NCBI RefSeq assembly: GCF_015832195.1
Contig: NC_052017.1
Location: forward strand, 11,112,790-11,176,789
Length of the DNA: 64,000 nucleotides
Origin: Motacilla alba alba
Lineage: Eukaryota; Chordata; Aves; Passeriformes; Motacillidae
Direction of reading: 5' to 3'
Each line of letters begins with the position of its first letter. The stretch's first letter is position 1. The position numbers were made by a program, and so were the translations under genes. The notes below the pieces were generated by a model that searched no databases, was not told the origin of the DNA, and saw only the letters and a program-made list of their open reading frames with translations. Shown here piece after piece: positions 1-11,297 of this stretch.

Positions 1-204
1 CAGAATTAGATATGGATAAATATAAATCAATAGGAAGACTGATTGCATTTCCCTTTTTTAAATCTGCCTGCCACTTGCTTCAGTCACTGAGAAGCTTTTT
101 GTTAAGGGAATGTCTCCATGCATTTCACCTTTTCAAGATTTTTCTACTTTTACAGATTTCACTATGAAAACTGAAAATTTGTGCACTCTCTTTTCCTTGC
201 CTTG

Positions 205-261
205 GGAAACAACACTTCTCACTAGACCAGGCTGCTCAAAGCCCCATCCAACCTGGCCTTG
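205..261 (-). mobile_element. CR1 LINE, 3'-side piece (split by LTR)
   Basis: This short piece matches the reverse complement of the avian CR1 3' region, including the words for 'ACTAGACCAGG', 'GCTGCTCAAAGCCCCATCC' and 'AACCTGGCCTTG'. The element continues without loss at 965 after the inserted LTR, because the phrase 'CCTTG/AACACTTCCAGGGATGGGG' is rejoined when the insert and one target copy are removed. The terminal ATTCTATG-type tail of the CR1 is not visible on the left, so its 3' end is lost or too diverged to see. CR1 is a non-LTR retrotransposon that normally inserts as 5'-truncated copies. The family assignment is by recognition, not by a database search. Confidence 0.85.
256..261. 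repeat. Target-site duplication, left copy (GCCTTG)
   Basis: These six bases immediately precede the TGTCGG start of the LTR and are identical to 965-970. They are part of the CR1 target sequence, which shows that the duplication arose when the retrovirus integrated into the CR1. Confidence 0.92.
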
Positions 262-407
262 TGTCGGGTCTCCTGCCCACCCAGGGACGCCAGATGTGGG
301 GTTTCACCCCCGGATTGTGGTGACCCCAAAAGATGGAAAAGTCCCTCCTCCAACCCATGCCTTTAAAGAAAGACTCAGTAGTCTTCTGTTGTCCGTTCTC
401 AAGGTTG

Positions 408-413
408 TTTATT
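408..413 (-). terminator. Polyadenylation signal of the ERVK-like LTR
   Basis: The minus strand reads AATAAA within CAATAAACAACC, downstream of the TATA box. This is the expected position for the R-region poly(A) signal of a retroviral LTR. Confidence 0.7.
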
Positions 414-506
414 GTTGGTTATCTAAAAGATTCTTCTCCTGAACTGCTGTGGCCCGTTCAGCAGCTCAGACAAAGGCACTCTGCCCTCCCAGGGGCTGGT
501 GCCATC

Positions 507-513
507 TTTTATA
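507..513 (-). promoter_or_regulatory. TATA box of the ERVK-like LTR
   Basis: The minus strand reads TATAAAA here, within GATATAAAAGATGG. It lies about 450 bp from the LTR 5' end and about 95 bp upstream of the AATAAA signal, which is the spacing expected for a U3 promoter followed by a short R region. Whether it is active cannot be judged from sequence. Confidence 0.7.
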
Positions 514-964
514 TCATATATTACGTACTACATGTTTATACCTTTTCCCCAATACCTACTATCTATATTGAATAGTGACTTTCTACACTAATCCAATCTG
601 TGAGTGCCAACATCACCAAAGACATGGAGGCTAGGAAGGAGAAAGAAAGAGGACAGGGCACACCCAAATCCCTCCATCTTAGAACCCCTGACCCCCATGT
701 ACAAAACTTGGACCCCTGTGTACAAGGCTTAAAACCCCCCTGTACAGCACTCAAAAATCCTTCCTTTCACTTCGTGACTACTTCTACTACAATACCTAAA
801 CTCGTGTGTGTGGCTTGTAATTCTTCATACAGAGTTGGTAATTTGCTCCACGGGCTAAGATCAAAACCCCACGTGTGTCTTTGGCTGCATGCCAGGGTCT
901 CAGAGCCCCCTGCCAGCGGCTCTGGCCATCCAGGGCACCCAGAGGGATGTTCTGGATTCCGACA

Positions 965-970
965 GCCTTG
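965..970. repeat. Target-site duplication, right copy (GCCTTG)
   Basis: These six bases immediately follow the CCGACA end of the LTR and are identical to 256-261. The CR1 match resumes here directly. Confidence 0.92.
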
Positions 971-1580
971 AACACTTCCAGGGATGGGGCGCCCACAACT
1001 TCTCTTGGCAGAATGTTCCACCACCACCACCCTCAGTAAAGAATTGCTTCCCATGATCTAATCTAAATCTACTCTTTTTCAGTTTGAAACTATTCTTCCT
1101 TGTCTTACTATTATAGTTCCTTACAAAGAGTCCCTCTCCAACTTCCTTGCAGGTCCCTTCAGACACTGGAAGGTTGATATGAGGTCTCCACACAACCTTC
1201 TCTTCTCCAGGCTGAACAACTCTCTCAGTTTAACTTCAGAGAGGAGATGCTCCAGTCCTCTTATCAACTTGGTGGCCTCCTCTGGACTTGCTCCACCAGT
1301 TCCATGTCCTTATTGTTTTGGTGACATCAGAGCTGGATGCAGTACTCCAAGTGGGGTCTCACAAGAGCAGAGCAGAGGGGCAGAATTCCCTTCCTTGCTC
1401 TTCTGACTGGGCTCCTTTTGATGCAGCCCAGATTCCACTGCCTTGCTGCACACGCAGTGCTGGCTCTTGTTGAGTTTTTCATCACCCTCAAGCTCTTTTC
1501 CACAGGGCTGCTCTCAATCAATTCTCTCCCCAATTTGCAGGTATGTCTGCAATTTTTCCAAGCCAGGTGCATGGTCATAT
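965..1580 (-). mobile_element. CR1 LINE, main body of the split copy
   Basis: This is a long reverse-complement match to the CR1 3' portion: the 3' end of the ORF2 reading frame and the start of the 3' UTR. Recognisable blocks run in order: 'CTTCCAGGGATGGGG', 'AAGAGTCCCTCTCCAAC', 'CTTCTCTTCTCCAGGCTGAA', 'GGTGGCCTCCTCTGGAC', 'GAGCTGGATGCAGTACTCCA', 'GGGGTCTCACAAGAGCAGAG' and 'CAGGGCTGCTCTCAATC'. The match fades after about 1580, which is the 5' truncation point in element orientation. The minus-strand 83-codon open frame at 1327-1578 is a remnant of the CR1 reverse-transcriptase C-terminal region and is not intact. Divergence is moderate, so this copy is older than the LTR inside it. Confidence 0.88.
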
Positions 1581-3480
1581 AAAATTGAAAGTAATATAGT
1601 GTATTTTTTCCAGATAATTCTTCTTCTCAATACCATCTTTAAGTAGGCAGGGTGTTAAAAACTTGACCAGATTGTGCCAAACACTAGGTCTGTAAAGCAT
1701 TCAGGTACTTTGGAGAGTGAGAGACCATGAGAAAATTAATTATTCTGATTTTTGAGCAGATTTAACTTTTATTAAACCCAAGGTAAATAAATCCTTGGGT
1801 CAAACGGGAAAAAAAACAAAACCTTGAGTAGCTGCTCATTAAGTAATCATCATCCATTCCATCTGCTAAATGTTATGAGACTGTGAGGGAAAATTGTGCA
1901 AATTCATAGAATTTCATATAATACATAATGCATAATACATATCCACCAGAGGGCAAATTATGGTAACATTTGAATTATTCTGTTCAGCAATTTTATACTT
2001 CTCTTTCTGTTTCTTAAAACATTATATCTGATAGCTATTTATGGGTAGTGTTTTCCTCAGGAGTTTGGCTGATTATTTATAAGTCACCATATTCTACCTT
2101 GTTGCTTGATTTGTTAGCTTGGTTTCATATAATTTGTGTACTAGTGCTTAGACAGCTTGGGGCCAAGGAGACAGGTAAGGCCCAAATCCAATCTGCTTTG
2201 TTGCTTAATTGCTGGATTCTCATAGAACACAGCATCTAGAAGCTGGACTGTGATTGAACCTTGAGTCAAGAATATGTCAGCCTCTGAGGTCCAGTGCAGG
2301 AGAATAACCCAAGCTGACTAGGGAGATCCACAGGTAAATTAACATATAAATAACTTTTATAGTTTCTGCAATAACTCACTGGCTTTGAAAAGTTCCTGCA
2401 GCTACAGGATTAATTAGGGATCCTCCTTGCCTCTGCATCACCTTTCTTCATCTGCTAGACAACCACTGGAGTTCAAATGCCCTGATGCACCCATTGCTCT
2501 GAGACAGATGGAAACCACTGTAGCTTATCTCTAACTGCCTGACTTTTCTGTATAGTAAATACCTAATAATCTCTCTAGCGAGCTCTTAATGGTGGCTTAG
2601 ATGAAAAAATTGATATTTCTAATGGCAAGAATTTGAGTATACCTCATTTAAACTGGCTATTTCAGAATGAAAAACCAAAGAAGAATGTGATTTGCCAAAC
2701 ATAAAGTGAACAATTTCAGCAATGGTAGTTAATTGCTACTGCATGGCATCTTTCAGCAAAAGATCTCCAAGGAAATTATAAAAATTAATTCCTAAAATTA
2801 AACTAAACCAAGTTGTACCAGACAGGCAGAAGACATACAAATTTTTTATCACTTTCATTCAAATTATACCACTTTCACGACACCTAAAATATAAGGTTCT
2901 TTTCTAATTTGAAATGACAATGTAAATTAATTGTCTCAGAGGAATGAGATCTACACTATTTATTTGTCCAATTTTGGTATTTTGACATGAACATATTGCT
3001 TATAAACTTTCATAGCATTTTTGAAAGCTATAAAACAAGGTATTGTTCCACAAGTCATCTGAAAAAGAGCTGATCCAGTGCATCATTAACATGGTTTACT
3101 TTTCATTTATGTGACAGTCTAGTCGTAAGTTTGTGTTATCAGAAAACAAGCATAAGAGTATTTAAAGTCACTAATTTAATTCTACTTTTAGGTAGAGCTA
3201 GAATTGATGCTTTATAATTTTTTAATTATATGCATTTTATTATATGCATTTTATTAGAGTGTCAAAAGTAGCAGTTCTTATTCTCACAGATCTGAGATTT
3301 TTTTCACTTAGGTCATGTAGGGAACAGCTGCAAGCGCAGCACAGAATCTGTGTTTACTTTTGAAACTCATGACCTCAGTTCTAGGTACTGGATTTTGCAT
3401 CAGCTCCATGCCTAATTGCAACTTTAGTTTTACAAGACAAAAACGATGTATTAAAATAACTGAATCCAATTGAATACTTA
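1581..3480. other. AT-rich non-coding stretch
   Basis: No gene, RNA gene or recognised interspersed repeat is seen. It holds a 14-bp tandem duplication (unit ATTATATGCATTTT, 3225-3252) and short AT-rich runs. The stretch at 2150-2330 is slightly more GC-rich but unassigned. Confidence 0.5.
3225..3252. repeat. 14-bp tandem duplication
   Basis: ATTATATGCATTTT occurs twice in perfect head-to-tail order (3225-3238 and 3239-3252) and the start of a third copy follows. This looks like a small slippage duplication. Confidence 0.85.
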
Positions 3481-3489
3481 GTTTATTTT

Positions 3490-3735
3490 TTCAAGGTGAG
3501 ACAGTACCATCTGTGCCAGATCTCCCAGAGCACCAGTGGAGTGGAGAGCCTGAGAAGGCTCCCTGGCTCCTTCCCAGTGTTCTTCCCAGCACCAGGCACC
3601 AGCCCTGCCGGCCTGGCAGCACAAGGGCAGGAGGAAACCAGCGACCTTCCCAGGGCCCTGTGCAATCCTCCACCTCCAGGACAACCAGCAGGAGGCAATG
3701 GATACAGGAAGAGCCAGGCAGGCAACCACAACATG
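3490..3735. other. GC-richer unassigned island
   Basis: This roughly 245-bp patch is much more GC-rich than the AT-rich DNA on both sides and contains few CpGs. Overlapping open frames run through it on both strands (for example 3496-3783 plus and 3483-3899 minus), but none resembles a protein I recognise and there are no convincing splice sites. It could be an old LTR or other degraded repeat. I cannot assign it. Confidence 0.35.
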
Positions 3736-5399
3736 GTTTTATCAGTTTTACAGCTCAAAACAGCAATGAACACATCTTGGTGAAATTTTCTTTTCAGGGC
3801 AAGCCTAACAATTTTTCTAGTTGCAGAGTCTCTGTGCAGTAATATTTTCAGAAAGGTTAAATTTTTACATGCAGTAAAAAAAAAAAAAGTAGCAGCCATG
3901 AAAATGAAAAGTAAGACATCAAGTGTCTTGTTAAAATAGTTGAGGTGTCATTTTATGAACCACCCATTGTCCAAATTACCATGTATTAGGAAAAGGCTTA
4001 CATTAAAGAATCTGCTTAAAAGCTAGCATTTTCTTTCCCCTGAACTGAGGTCTTATTTAATAAATCTAGCAGAGTTCTCTGCTCTTTGTGTCTCTTTAAA
4101 TGGCTGTGTACATAATATGGGTGTATCTGAATACAGAGACTTTCCTTTGTGGAATAAAAGTAAATTTTCCCTGGCATCACATTGTTTTGAATATACTAAT
4201 AAGCAAGTCCACTACTCTGAAACATACATAACTAAATAGGTAATATTTAAATCAGTCTCCATAGGATAGAAAATGAAATTTTCTAAATTTTAAAAAAGAT
4301 TGCTTAGAAAATGTTTCTATTTGAAACTTACTGGCCTATCTTAGCAAATTCTTCACTACCTTTGTAAAACAAAAAAGGTCCTTCAACAGTGTCATGCCTT
4401 AAAGCATTTTCTTTCACAATGGCTTTAATAGAGTGATATTTATAAGTGAATTGATGTGGTTTCTAATTAATTTACTTCAATCAGGGCTGAGTCTCTTTTC
4501 TATCAGCTATTGTAAATACATGCACAAGTGCTTTTTCTCTCCTTGACTTATTTGAAGCCTGAAGTATATTTTAAAAATGTAGTATTCAATAGTTATCATT
4601 TAAACTTTTCAGAGTCCATTCCAGTGTACCCTAGTGCCTCATTAAAAAGCTCTAAATTTTTGTTGATGTCTTTGCTGATGGCCTTTGTGACAGGCTATTC
4701 AGACAACATTTGAGAAATACTACTGAAAAGTGCATGGAGCAAGAGGTTATGTTTAGAATGATAGCTTGTGGATATGGTGAATAAAAAGAAAAACATCTTC
4801 CAGTCACTTTTGATGTGTATTAGTATAAAAGAAGTGCTCATATAGTTCTGCAAGGTATAGGCTGCTAAAAAAGAAAGCTAACAAAAATATATAAAAAATA
4901 AAAAATAACAGTAGTTACAAAAATTATTTCTCTGACCACTGGAAGACTACGGTGCTAACTATTAAACCTCATGAATGTAAGTAAACAATGGAATTGAGAT
5001 TACTTCCAGCATGTAGAAGACAGCTTTCAAAAACATTACAGTCACTGCAAACTCAAAAGCAACAGGTAATTAGGGAAAAGAGCTGAAAGCTCCTGCTTTA
5101 AATCATACTTTTAACTTCAAAGCATCACAGAGTCAGCTTTTACACATAGAGACAGAACTCATTGCAGTGTTAACTTAAGAAACTATATTGTCAATTATTT
5201 TCTTGGAAAATACACTTTTAAGTGCTTTGAGCTTGAGTAACTTATACCTTTTGGTGTAAGTTACAATTCCTGCACACTGTACTCTGCAAGGACGCAAATA
5301 CAGAAAAACATTTTTCCCCTTACATAAAAAAGAAATGAAGCACTTAGTGAATCAAAAAATCATGGAGTGGAAAAAAAAATAAATATATTTTTCCCATAT
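3736..5399. other. AT-rich non-coding stretch
   Basis: I see no gene or recognisable repeat. It contains short poly(A) runs (for example near 3876-3888) and otherwise unique-looking AT-rich sequence. Confidence 0.5.
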
Positions 5400-5660
5400 T
5401 TTAACTTGTGCCCACACTACCTGCCCATACTGTTCCTGGGCACCAATAAGAATCTGGCTGTGGAATATTTCTTACCCTGGTATTTACATGCATTGGTAAG
5501 ATCCACCAAACCCCCTGAGTCCTTTCTTTTTTGAGCTGAGAAGCCACAGTTTGCTCAGCATCTCTTCAGATGTCACAATCTCTGAATCACCTAATCACTC
5601 TCATAGCCCTTCACTGAGCTCACTCCATAACCCCGGAGCCTCCTGACCCCTGGGAGTCAT
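5400..5660 (-). mobile_element. Old CR1 LINE fragment
   Basis: The plus strand reads like a diverged reverse complement of the CR1 3' region. Blocks resembling 'CTGGGCACCA..AAGAATCTGGC', 'GTAAGATCC..CCTGAG', 'CTTTTTTGAGCTGAGAAG', 'CATCTCTTCAGATG' and 'CATAGCCCTTCACTGAGCTCACTCCA' appear in the order expected of CR1. Divergence is high, so this is an ancient copy. Ends are approximate. Confidence 0.6.
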
Positions 5661-7499
5661 GACTGATGATTTATCTTCCCTTGGTCTTTGAGCCACTGAT
5701 CACAACATTAGCTACATTCTTCCATAATACAGTGTAGAATTCACACATCAGCTTATAAATGTCTCTAACAATTACTAACTCTTGTTTTCAATTTAAAATG
5801 GCCTCATTGTTCTATGCTGCAACACAGCCCCCTTCTTGCTGAATTATGTGTTTCATATATGAACAAATGAAAACATAAATCTCACTTTTAATTTTCCTTG
5901 GACATTTTCCTAAACATATTTTTCTTTTATTTCATAGCAAATGGCACTTTGGAATTTTCATTCTTAGGGTGTTTTTCCAGGAATGTTATTTCAGATGAGG
6001 CATGCACTTTTGAATTGAATTTCTAATTCTCCTCACATCTGCTCACATCACAGAGTAATCTGAGCACACAACATGGATTTTCCGTGAAGCAGGACTGGAG
6101 GATGTTGTTCAGTAGCACATCAATTGTGCTTCAGTTGCTAAAAGCATTGAGTTAAAGAGATTTGATCACATGCAGTCTGAAATGAAACACCATAAAACAC
6201 ATAGTGTCCATGTTATGTTGATATCAAATAACATCAAAGTGAGTAAGGCCTAATCAAGAATAATGTTTGATGCTCCCTGAAAAAAAAAATTGCTACATAA
6301 TCTTTATGGACAGTTTCAATACAATACAAAGAAATTGCTTGTGCATATAATGTAGGAGGATGGCATTCTATAGTTACCAGTTTAAATCTAAAACTAATAC
6401 AAAAATGCTGGAAATTTTTATTAAGTCATAATAGATGACTTCAAGTAACTTGTAATTAAATCTATTGATTATTGGAATTAGGACAAATAATGTGATAACT
6501 TATCAGTTATATTTAGGGAAAAAATCAGATTAGGAAATATGCCTGAAAAATAATTTTAAAAATGAGAAGATATTCTGAACAACTTTTAAGACAGAATGTT
6601 TTGCTAAGGTGCTCTGTAATTCTCCAAACCCTTTGTAAGAAGCTTTGGGGTCTTTGCAGTTTACCACTACAGTTTAGAAGGTTTTAGGAAATGTGAGTCC
6701 TTTCTGAACTGGCACTAAGGCAATTACTTTGAACTAACTTGGTACATTTTGGAAATGGAATTAAGCTGGTCTCTGTATATCTGCAGATCCAAAGAAAGAG
6801 GAGGATGAACTGCACACAACCTGTGTCTTACAGCAGAACTCTTACACTGTTTGTGTGGCAGTGGGTTCTCAAAGGCACTTAACGTAATGAAGTTCCTTTG
6901 AAACTCACTGGGATTTGATCATTACACTTGCAAAATCCTTTTAAAATCCTGTAGCCTCCAGTCCCTCTTTTACTTGCTTCATATCATTCATCATATAAAT
7001 GATTACCTGAAGTGATCTTCAGGCCAAATGATACCATTCACATTGTGAGTGAATAGTCCTATACTCTTTCACTTGACACACTTCAAATTAACTGCTTGAG
7101 ACTTGTAAGGTACCAAAGGAAGCTTGACAAAACCTGACTAAAGTATAAATTTTTTTATTGTCTTCAACAGGCATTAGGTGAAGCTGACTAAAAGTAGGTA
7201 TCAAAACCAAGCTCTGTGAAACAATTTTGATTTCCTGCTTGGAAAACAGGGTATAGTTTTAAGCATGAGTCAAGAGATTGACCATGTCTTTCATAGATGT
7301 GCCTAAGTCCACCTTAAGAGATTTTTGACACCATGACTCTACTTGAAAAGGTATATCAAACCTTACTGTAAAATATCCTTTTTCTCTTCCATAAGTTCTG
7401 GAAAGCACTTTAGCAGCATTGTCTGAAGGAAAAAAAATGTTTTTCTCACTCTTAAAAAATATCTGTTTAAATTATTAAAATCTTCAGCATTTTGGAGAC
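5661..7499. other. AT-rich non-coding stretch
   Basis: No gene or repeat that I can name is visible. It is unique-looking sequence typical of intergenic or intronic bird DNA. Confidence 0.5.
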
Positions 7500-7865
7500 T
7501 TTAAAAGTGATCTATTTCAGTAATTGTAGGATATTTTTCCTAATTTTTAACCTCAACTTCAGTCTTGGCAACATTAAGTGAAATGTTTTTCCATCTCTGT
7601 ATAAATGAAGAAATTTTATTCTTTTTCTGTATTTTATGTGATTCTTTTATATAACATTACCTATATTCTTTATCTTCTTTTCTTTAGACTAAGTAATCCT
7701 GGTTTTCTCAATTTTTTGTTGTAGCATTCTATTTCTTTTAGACAACCTGAGCATCTTCATTGCTTCCATCTCATCTATTCTTATCTGATCACATAATTTG
7801 TGAAATTTAGTGCTCAAAACTAAGAATAGTATTCTGGCTTAGGATCCCTGAGTACAAAATCAGAT
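7500..7865 (-). mobile_element. Probable ancient CR1 fragment
   Basis: Weak but collinear similarity to the reverse complement of CR1 runs through this stretch: a 'TTTTTCCTAATTTTTAACCT' block near 7540, a block like 'AGACTAAGTAATCCTGG' with 'TTCTCAATTTTTTGTTGTAG' near 7690, and 'GTGCTCAAAACTAAGAATAG' with 'TATTCTGGCTTAGG' near 7810. The order and spacing fit CR1, but the copy is heavily mutated. A repeat search could reject it. Confidence 0.45.
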
Positions 7866-8112
7866 TATTTATTTTCTTTTACTTCAGGTGTTCTGCTCAA
7901 ACATGCCAATATGGTGTTTGAATGTTTGCAACAGTCAGACTCAGTTGGCTTAGGTTCAGTTTCTGGTCACTATATAAGCCAAAAATTATCTTGGTGGTAT
8001 TGTAAGAAGTTTATTCATTCTCCGTCCCATATATATGAATTTTCTTGTTTATAGATAGAATTTTACATTTTCATATTAAATGGACATTCACATTTCCATT
8101 TTAAATGATCTA

Positions 8113-8222
8113 AAAAGCATCCCTGTTCACAGCACGGGACTTGAAACTAGATGACCTCTAAGGCCTCTTCCAACCCAAAGCATTCTATGATTCTATAACT
8201 CTATGGTTCTGTGATTCTATGA
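8113..8222 (+). mobile_element. CR1 LINE 3' end, severely 5'-truncated
   Basis: The last roughly 110 bp of a CR1 is present in plus orientation. It reads 'CTAGATGACCTCTAAGGCC', then 'TCTTCCAACCCAAAGCATTC', and ends in a tail of imperfect ATTCTATG repeats. This tail is the hallmark of avian CR1. No poly(A) is present, as expected for this clade. Confidence 0.9.
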
Positions 8223-9890
8223 TAAATTGCAGCATATATTATGTCAGAGCATTTAAATTTTTCTAGATAATTTTAATATGATATATTAAACAACTAGTTA
8301 TGTCATCTGAGCAATTAATTAAACTACCCTAACTTACATCAGCTGAAGTGTAGATGAACATTTGTGATACAACCACATGTCAAAGCAGATATTTGCACAC
8401 AGCCACTCAAAACAGCTTTGCAGAATGGTTATGCACACATCCAGTAAGTTTTGTATGGACTTTGTGGTCTTAACAAAGAGAGTTTGAAATATTACTAGCA
8501 TTATGTGTATGTCTATAATTTGTTTATTTACCTGTTGTTATGCTAATTTTAGAAACAAATCAGATTGTCTTTCTGTGACTTTTTCCTGACAAATACATGC
8601 TGGCAGTTAATCACCTTCTGTTACAATCTCCATCGAGGTTGATTCTTACCTTGGGGGTAGTGGTGTCCATCCCCACCAGAACCATACAACACTTGGTGAA
8701 AACTTTCTGAGCCTCATTTCTCTCTTGTGCTTAGTGCAGAAGGTGCACCTGGAAGCTAGCTCAGCTCCACACAGGCTGTGCTCATGCTGTAGCCCCACTG
8801 GGAGTTTCCCTGGCTAGCTCTGATGTATCCCCTCAGACGTGGGACTGAACACCTAGACTGATGGACACCCAGCTGTACCTAGTTTCTTTTTCAGTTGAGT
8901 GCTGAGCTGGATGCTCCTGGTTCCAGGGAGATTAAATGAGACAGATTTTCTGAGCTGACAAATAAAACCATCAAGTGCTCCATGGCACTATTTTCTGCCT
9001 TGCTCTTGCACAGTGTCCACCAATGGACATTTTGCTGGCTTACTCCCAAACTCAACAGAGAGGGATATATGGCAACCTGAGAACTTAAAGAAGAGAGTGC
9101 ATTGACAAGGTGCTTTAAAAGATAGTGACCTTTTTTTAAGGTATAATAAATTAATAGTCTTGCCTTGGGGAGATTACCTGGACAGAAAACTTCACTGTCT
9201 TGCTTCCTTTGCTACTGTCCCCTTAGATCTCTGCTGCCTTACATGCACACACACACTGAGCACGCACAATCACACAAACAATTACATCTACTACAATATT
9301 TTCTGTTGCACTCCCCACCAAGTACAAATATTAGATCTGTCACTGGTCTAGGGGATATTAAACAGCTTGTAATTTTCTGTAACACTTCCTATTCCCAGGA
9401 GCTGAAAGCAAGCCAGTCAAACCCACAGCCTTGGTTTTCCAGGTTTCATTTCTCACTACCACCCCTACTTTTAAATACAGTCAGATTTGTTGGATTTGGA
9501 AGCTCAGACGCCTATCTAAGTTCTTAGAGAAAATTTCTATATATAAGTAGCTCTGGTAAATTTTATCAAATCTGTGCATTTGAAAAATAACCAAATATTC
9601 TGATGCTCTTCCTTCTTCATTTCAACCAGGAGCTGTATGCTTTTGTCAGTGATGATAAGCATGTTAGCCAGCTGATTGCAACTCCCATTTTCAATGGCCA
9701 AAATAAGGCATTAAAGTATTTTAAAAAAACCCCAAAACCAAAGATCTCAGCATTGTAGTTTGACAGATTTTTCTTGCCACAGCAAAGTAACTGTTTTCTT
9801 TGTTCAACATTTTTATAGTAATGCAAGACTTTCCTCTTATGTTTTATCCAGTGGTAAATATATGCATTTTTGAGCTCTGACTCAGTGACT
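8223..9890. other. Non-coding stretch with an unassigned GC-richer patch
   Basis: Nothing coding is supported. The section 8630-9060 is less AT-rich than its surroundings and contains an AATAAA, so it could be an old LTR-type repeat, but I recognise neither termini nor a target duplication. The open frame at 9165-9527 (120 codons) has no recognisable domain. Confidence 0.4.
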
Positions 9891-9899
9891 GGTCTTGTA

Positions 9900-10230
9900 A
9901 TTTTAGTCTAAATGTATTCACAGCCATGATTCTATATATCCTTTTGGTTGAAGATCTTCCTCCCAAAGCTTACACCCCTCTCTGGAAGGTTTTGTAGACA
10001 GCAATATTATCCTCTCTCAGCCTTTGTTTCACTAGACTAAATAGGTCACACGCTACTAGCTCACACTTTGATGACAGATATTGCATTCCTTCATTCATTT
10101 AAGTACCTTGTCTCAGCATCTGTTCCACTTGGAGCTTGCCATTCTTTTTGGTCCCTTGCAAACTCAGTTTTCAGACCCATTGCAGCAGCTCAGACAGGAG
10201 CCCTCTTGACTTTCTCCTAAGACAGTTGAT
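9900..10230 (-). mobile_element. Ancient CR1 fragment
   Basis: The plus strand carries a diverged reverse complement of CR1: 'GCAATATTATCCTCTCTCAG', 'CCTTTGTTTCACTAGACTAA', 'ATAGGTCACACGCTACTAG', and 'GATATTGCATTCCTTCATTC' followed by a 'CATCTGTTCCACTTGG' block. The order matches the CR1 3' region. It is strongly mutated and its ends are approximate. Confidence 0.55.
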
Positions 10231-10981
10231 TATCTTCTGCATCTGCTTTTAGGCATGAATTATATCCCTGCTCTTTGAATGTAATCCTTTTCATTTTTTC
10301 CAGAGAGTTTTTTTTATTGAGGAGGATGATGAATATATGCACTTAGTAATCAAGATAAAATCAGATAACATTAAAAATTGATACAGAACAGATATATTTT
10401 TCTGACTGTTATTTTTCACACTGAGGTGCTTTGACCCTGTTTCATTTAATTTTACTACATAAATCATTTTGAGATGGCTGGTTAAAGCCAGTCCACATTC
10501 AGATGACTGTCTGTATCTTGAAAAGGAAACAGAATATCAGAAAATATCAGGGGTTTTTTGAAGCACAATCTCCTGAAGTTTTCAAATTTTCAGACCCAGC
10601 TCTATCAAACTGCTCAAAAAAAAAAAAATCATACTCTCTGATCTTGATTTTTCCAGCTGAATACTGATGAATCTTATTTAGTTTTTACTCACGTATTCAG
10701 TGTCATTTGATGTTTAAGTAATAAGTTCACATTTAGACACATTGTAATTTACATCCTTACATCACAATATTTTAATGGGTTTACTTCTAAGAGTAATGGT
10801 TGACCTTTAAATAAACAAGTATGATGTGATTGCAAGAATCAAAGTTCAATTTTATCGTTATGTTATGTATGGATAAATTGCACAAGAATATGATATGGTA
10901 AGCAACATTGGAAAGGGGCTGTATTTCATTTTGTTTCTTCAAAAGTTTAAAGATTCAAGTCCTGGCTCATATAATGGAAAA

Positions 10982-11031
10982 TGTATCATTTTTACTTACA
11001 CCCATATGTATCATTTTTACTTACACCCATA
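10982..11031. repeat. 25-bp perfect tandem duplication
   Basis: A 25-bp unit starting TGTATCATTTTTACTTACAC occurs twice without mismatch (10982-11006 and 11007-11031). Lack of divergence suggests a recent duplication. Confidence 0.92.
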
Positions 11032-11261
11032 TATGTAAAGTGCAAATTTCATTTATCTTCAGGAAAGTTTATATATTGCATATAATAAACAGGTTATAAA
11101 TATATACTTATTAATGAGGATGAAAAATGAACTGCATCATCTAGTTTAATCATACTTACTCTTTTCCCACAGTAGATTTTTTTTAACAGATGCACTAACT
11201 GGATATTTAAAAGACTAATTCCAGAGTTTTGGGCTGACCATGAGTTCATTTTTTTTCCACT

Positions 11262-11297
11262 AAAAAGAATTTCAGAATTAAAAAGAATTTCAGAATT
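11262..11297. repeat. 18-bp perfect tandem duplication
   Basis: The unit AAAAAGAATTTCAGAATT is repeated head to tail (11262-11279 and 11280-11297) with no mismatch. Confidence 0.92.

Larger units (their letters stand above)
262..964 (-). mobile_element. Solo LTR of an endogenous retrovirus, class II/ERVK-like
   Basis: This 703-bp insert has the termini TGTCGG and CCGACA, which form a perfect 6-bp inverted repeat. It is flanked by a perfect 6-bp direct repeat GCCTTG (256-261 and 965-970) that reconstitutes the interrupted CR1. A six-base duplication is typical of ERVK and alpharetrovirus-like integration. Read on the minus strand it has the expected LTR order: a long U3, a TATAAAA box (507-513), an AATAAA signal about 95 bp downstream (408-413), and a U5 ending in the terminal CA. 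No internal gag, pol or env sequence adjoins it, so it is a solo LTR, presumably left by recombination between the two LTRs of a provirus. The exact family needs a repeat-library search. The intact target duplication argues for a fairly recent insertion. Confidence 0.9.

Noticed and set aside
600..1193. Open frames of 95-123 codons at the left end
   Set aside because: They fall within the solo LTR and the CR1, have no retroviral or cellular protein similarity that I can see, and cross repeat boundaries.
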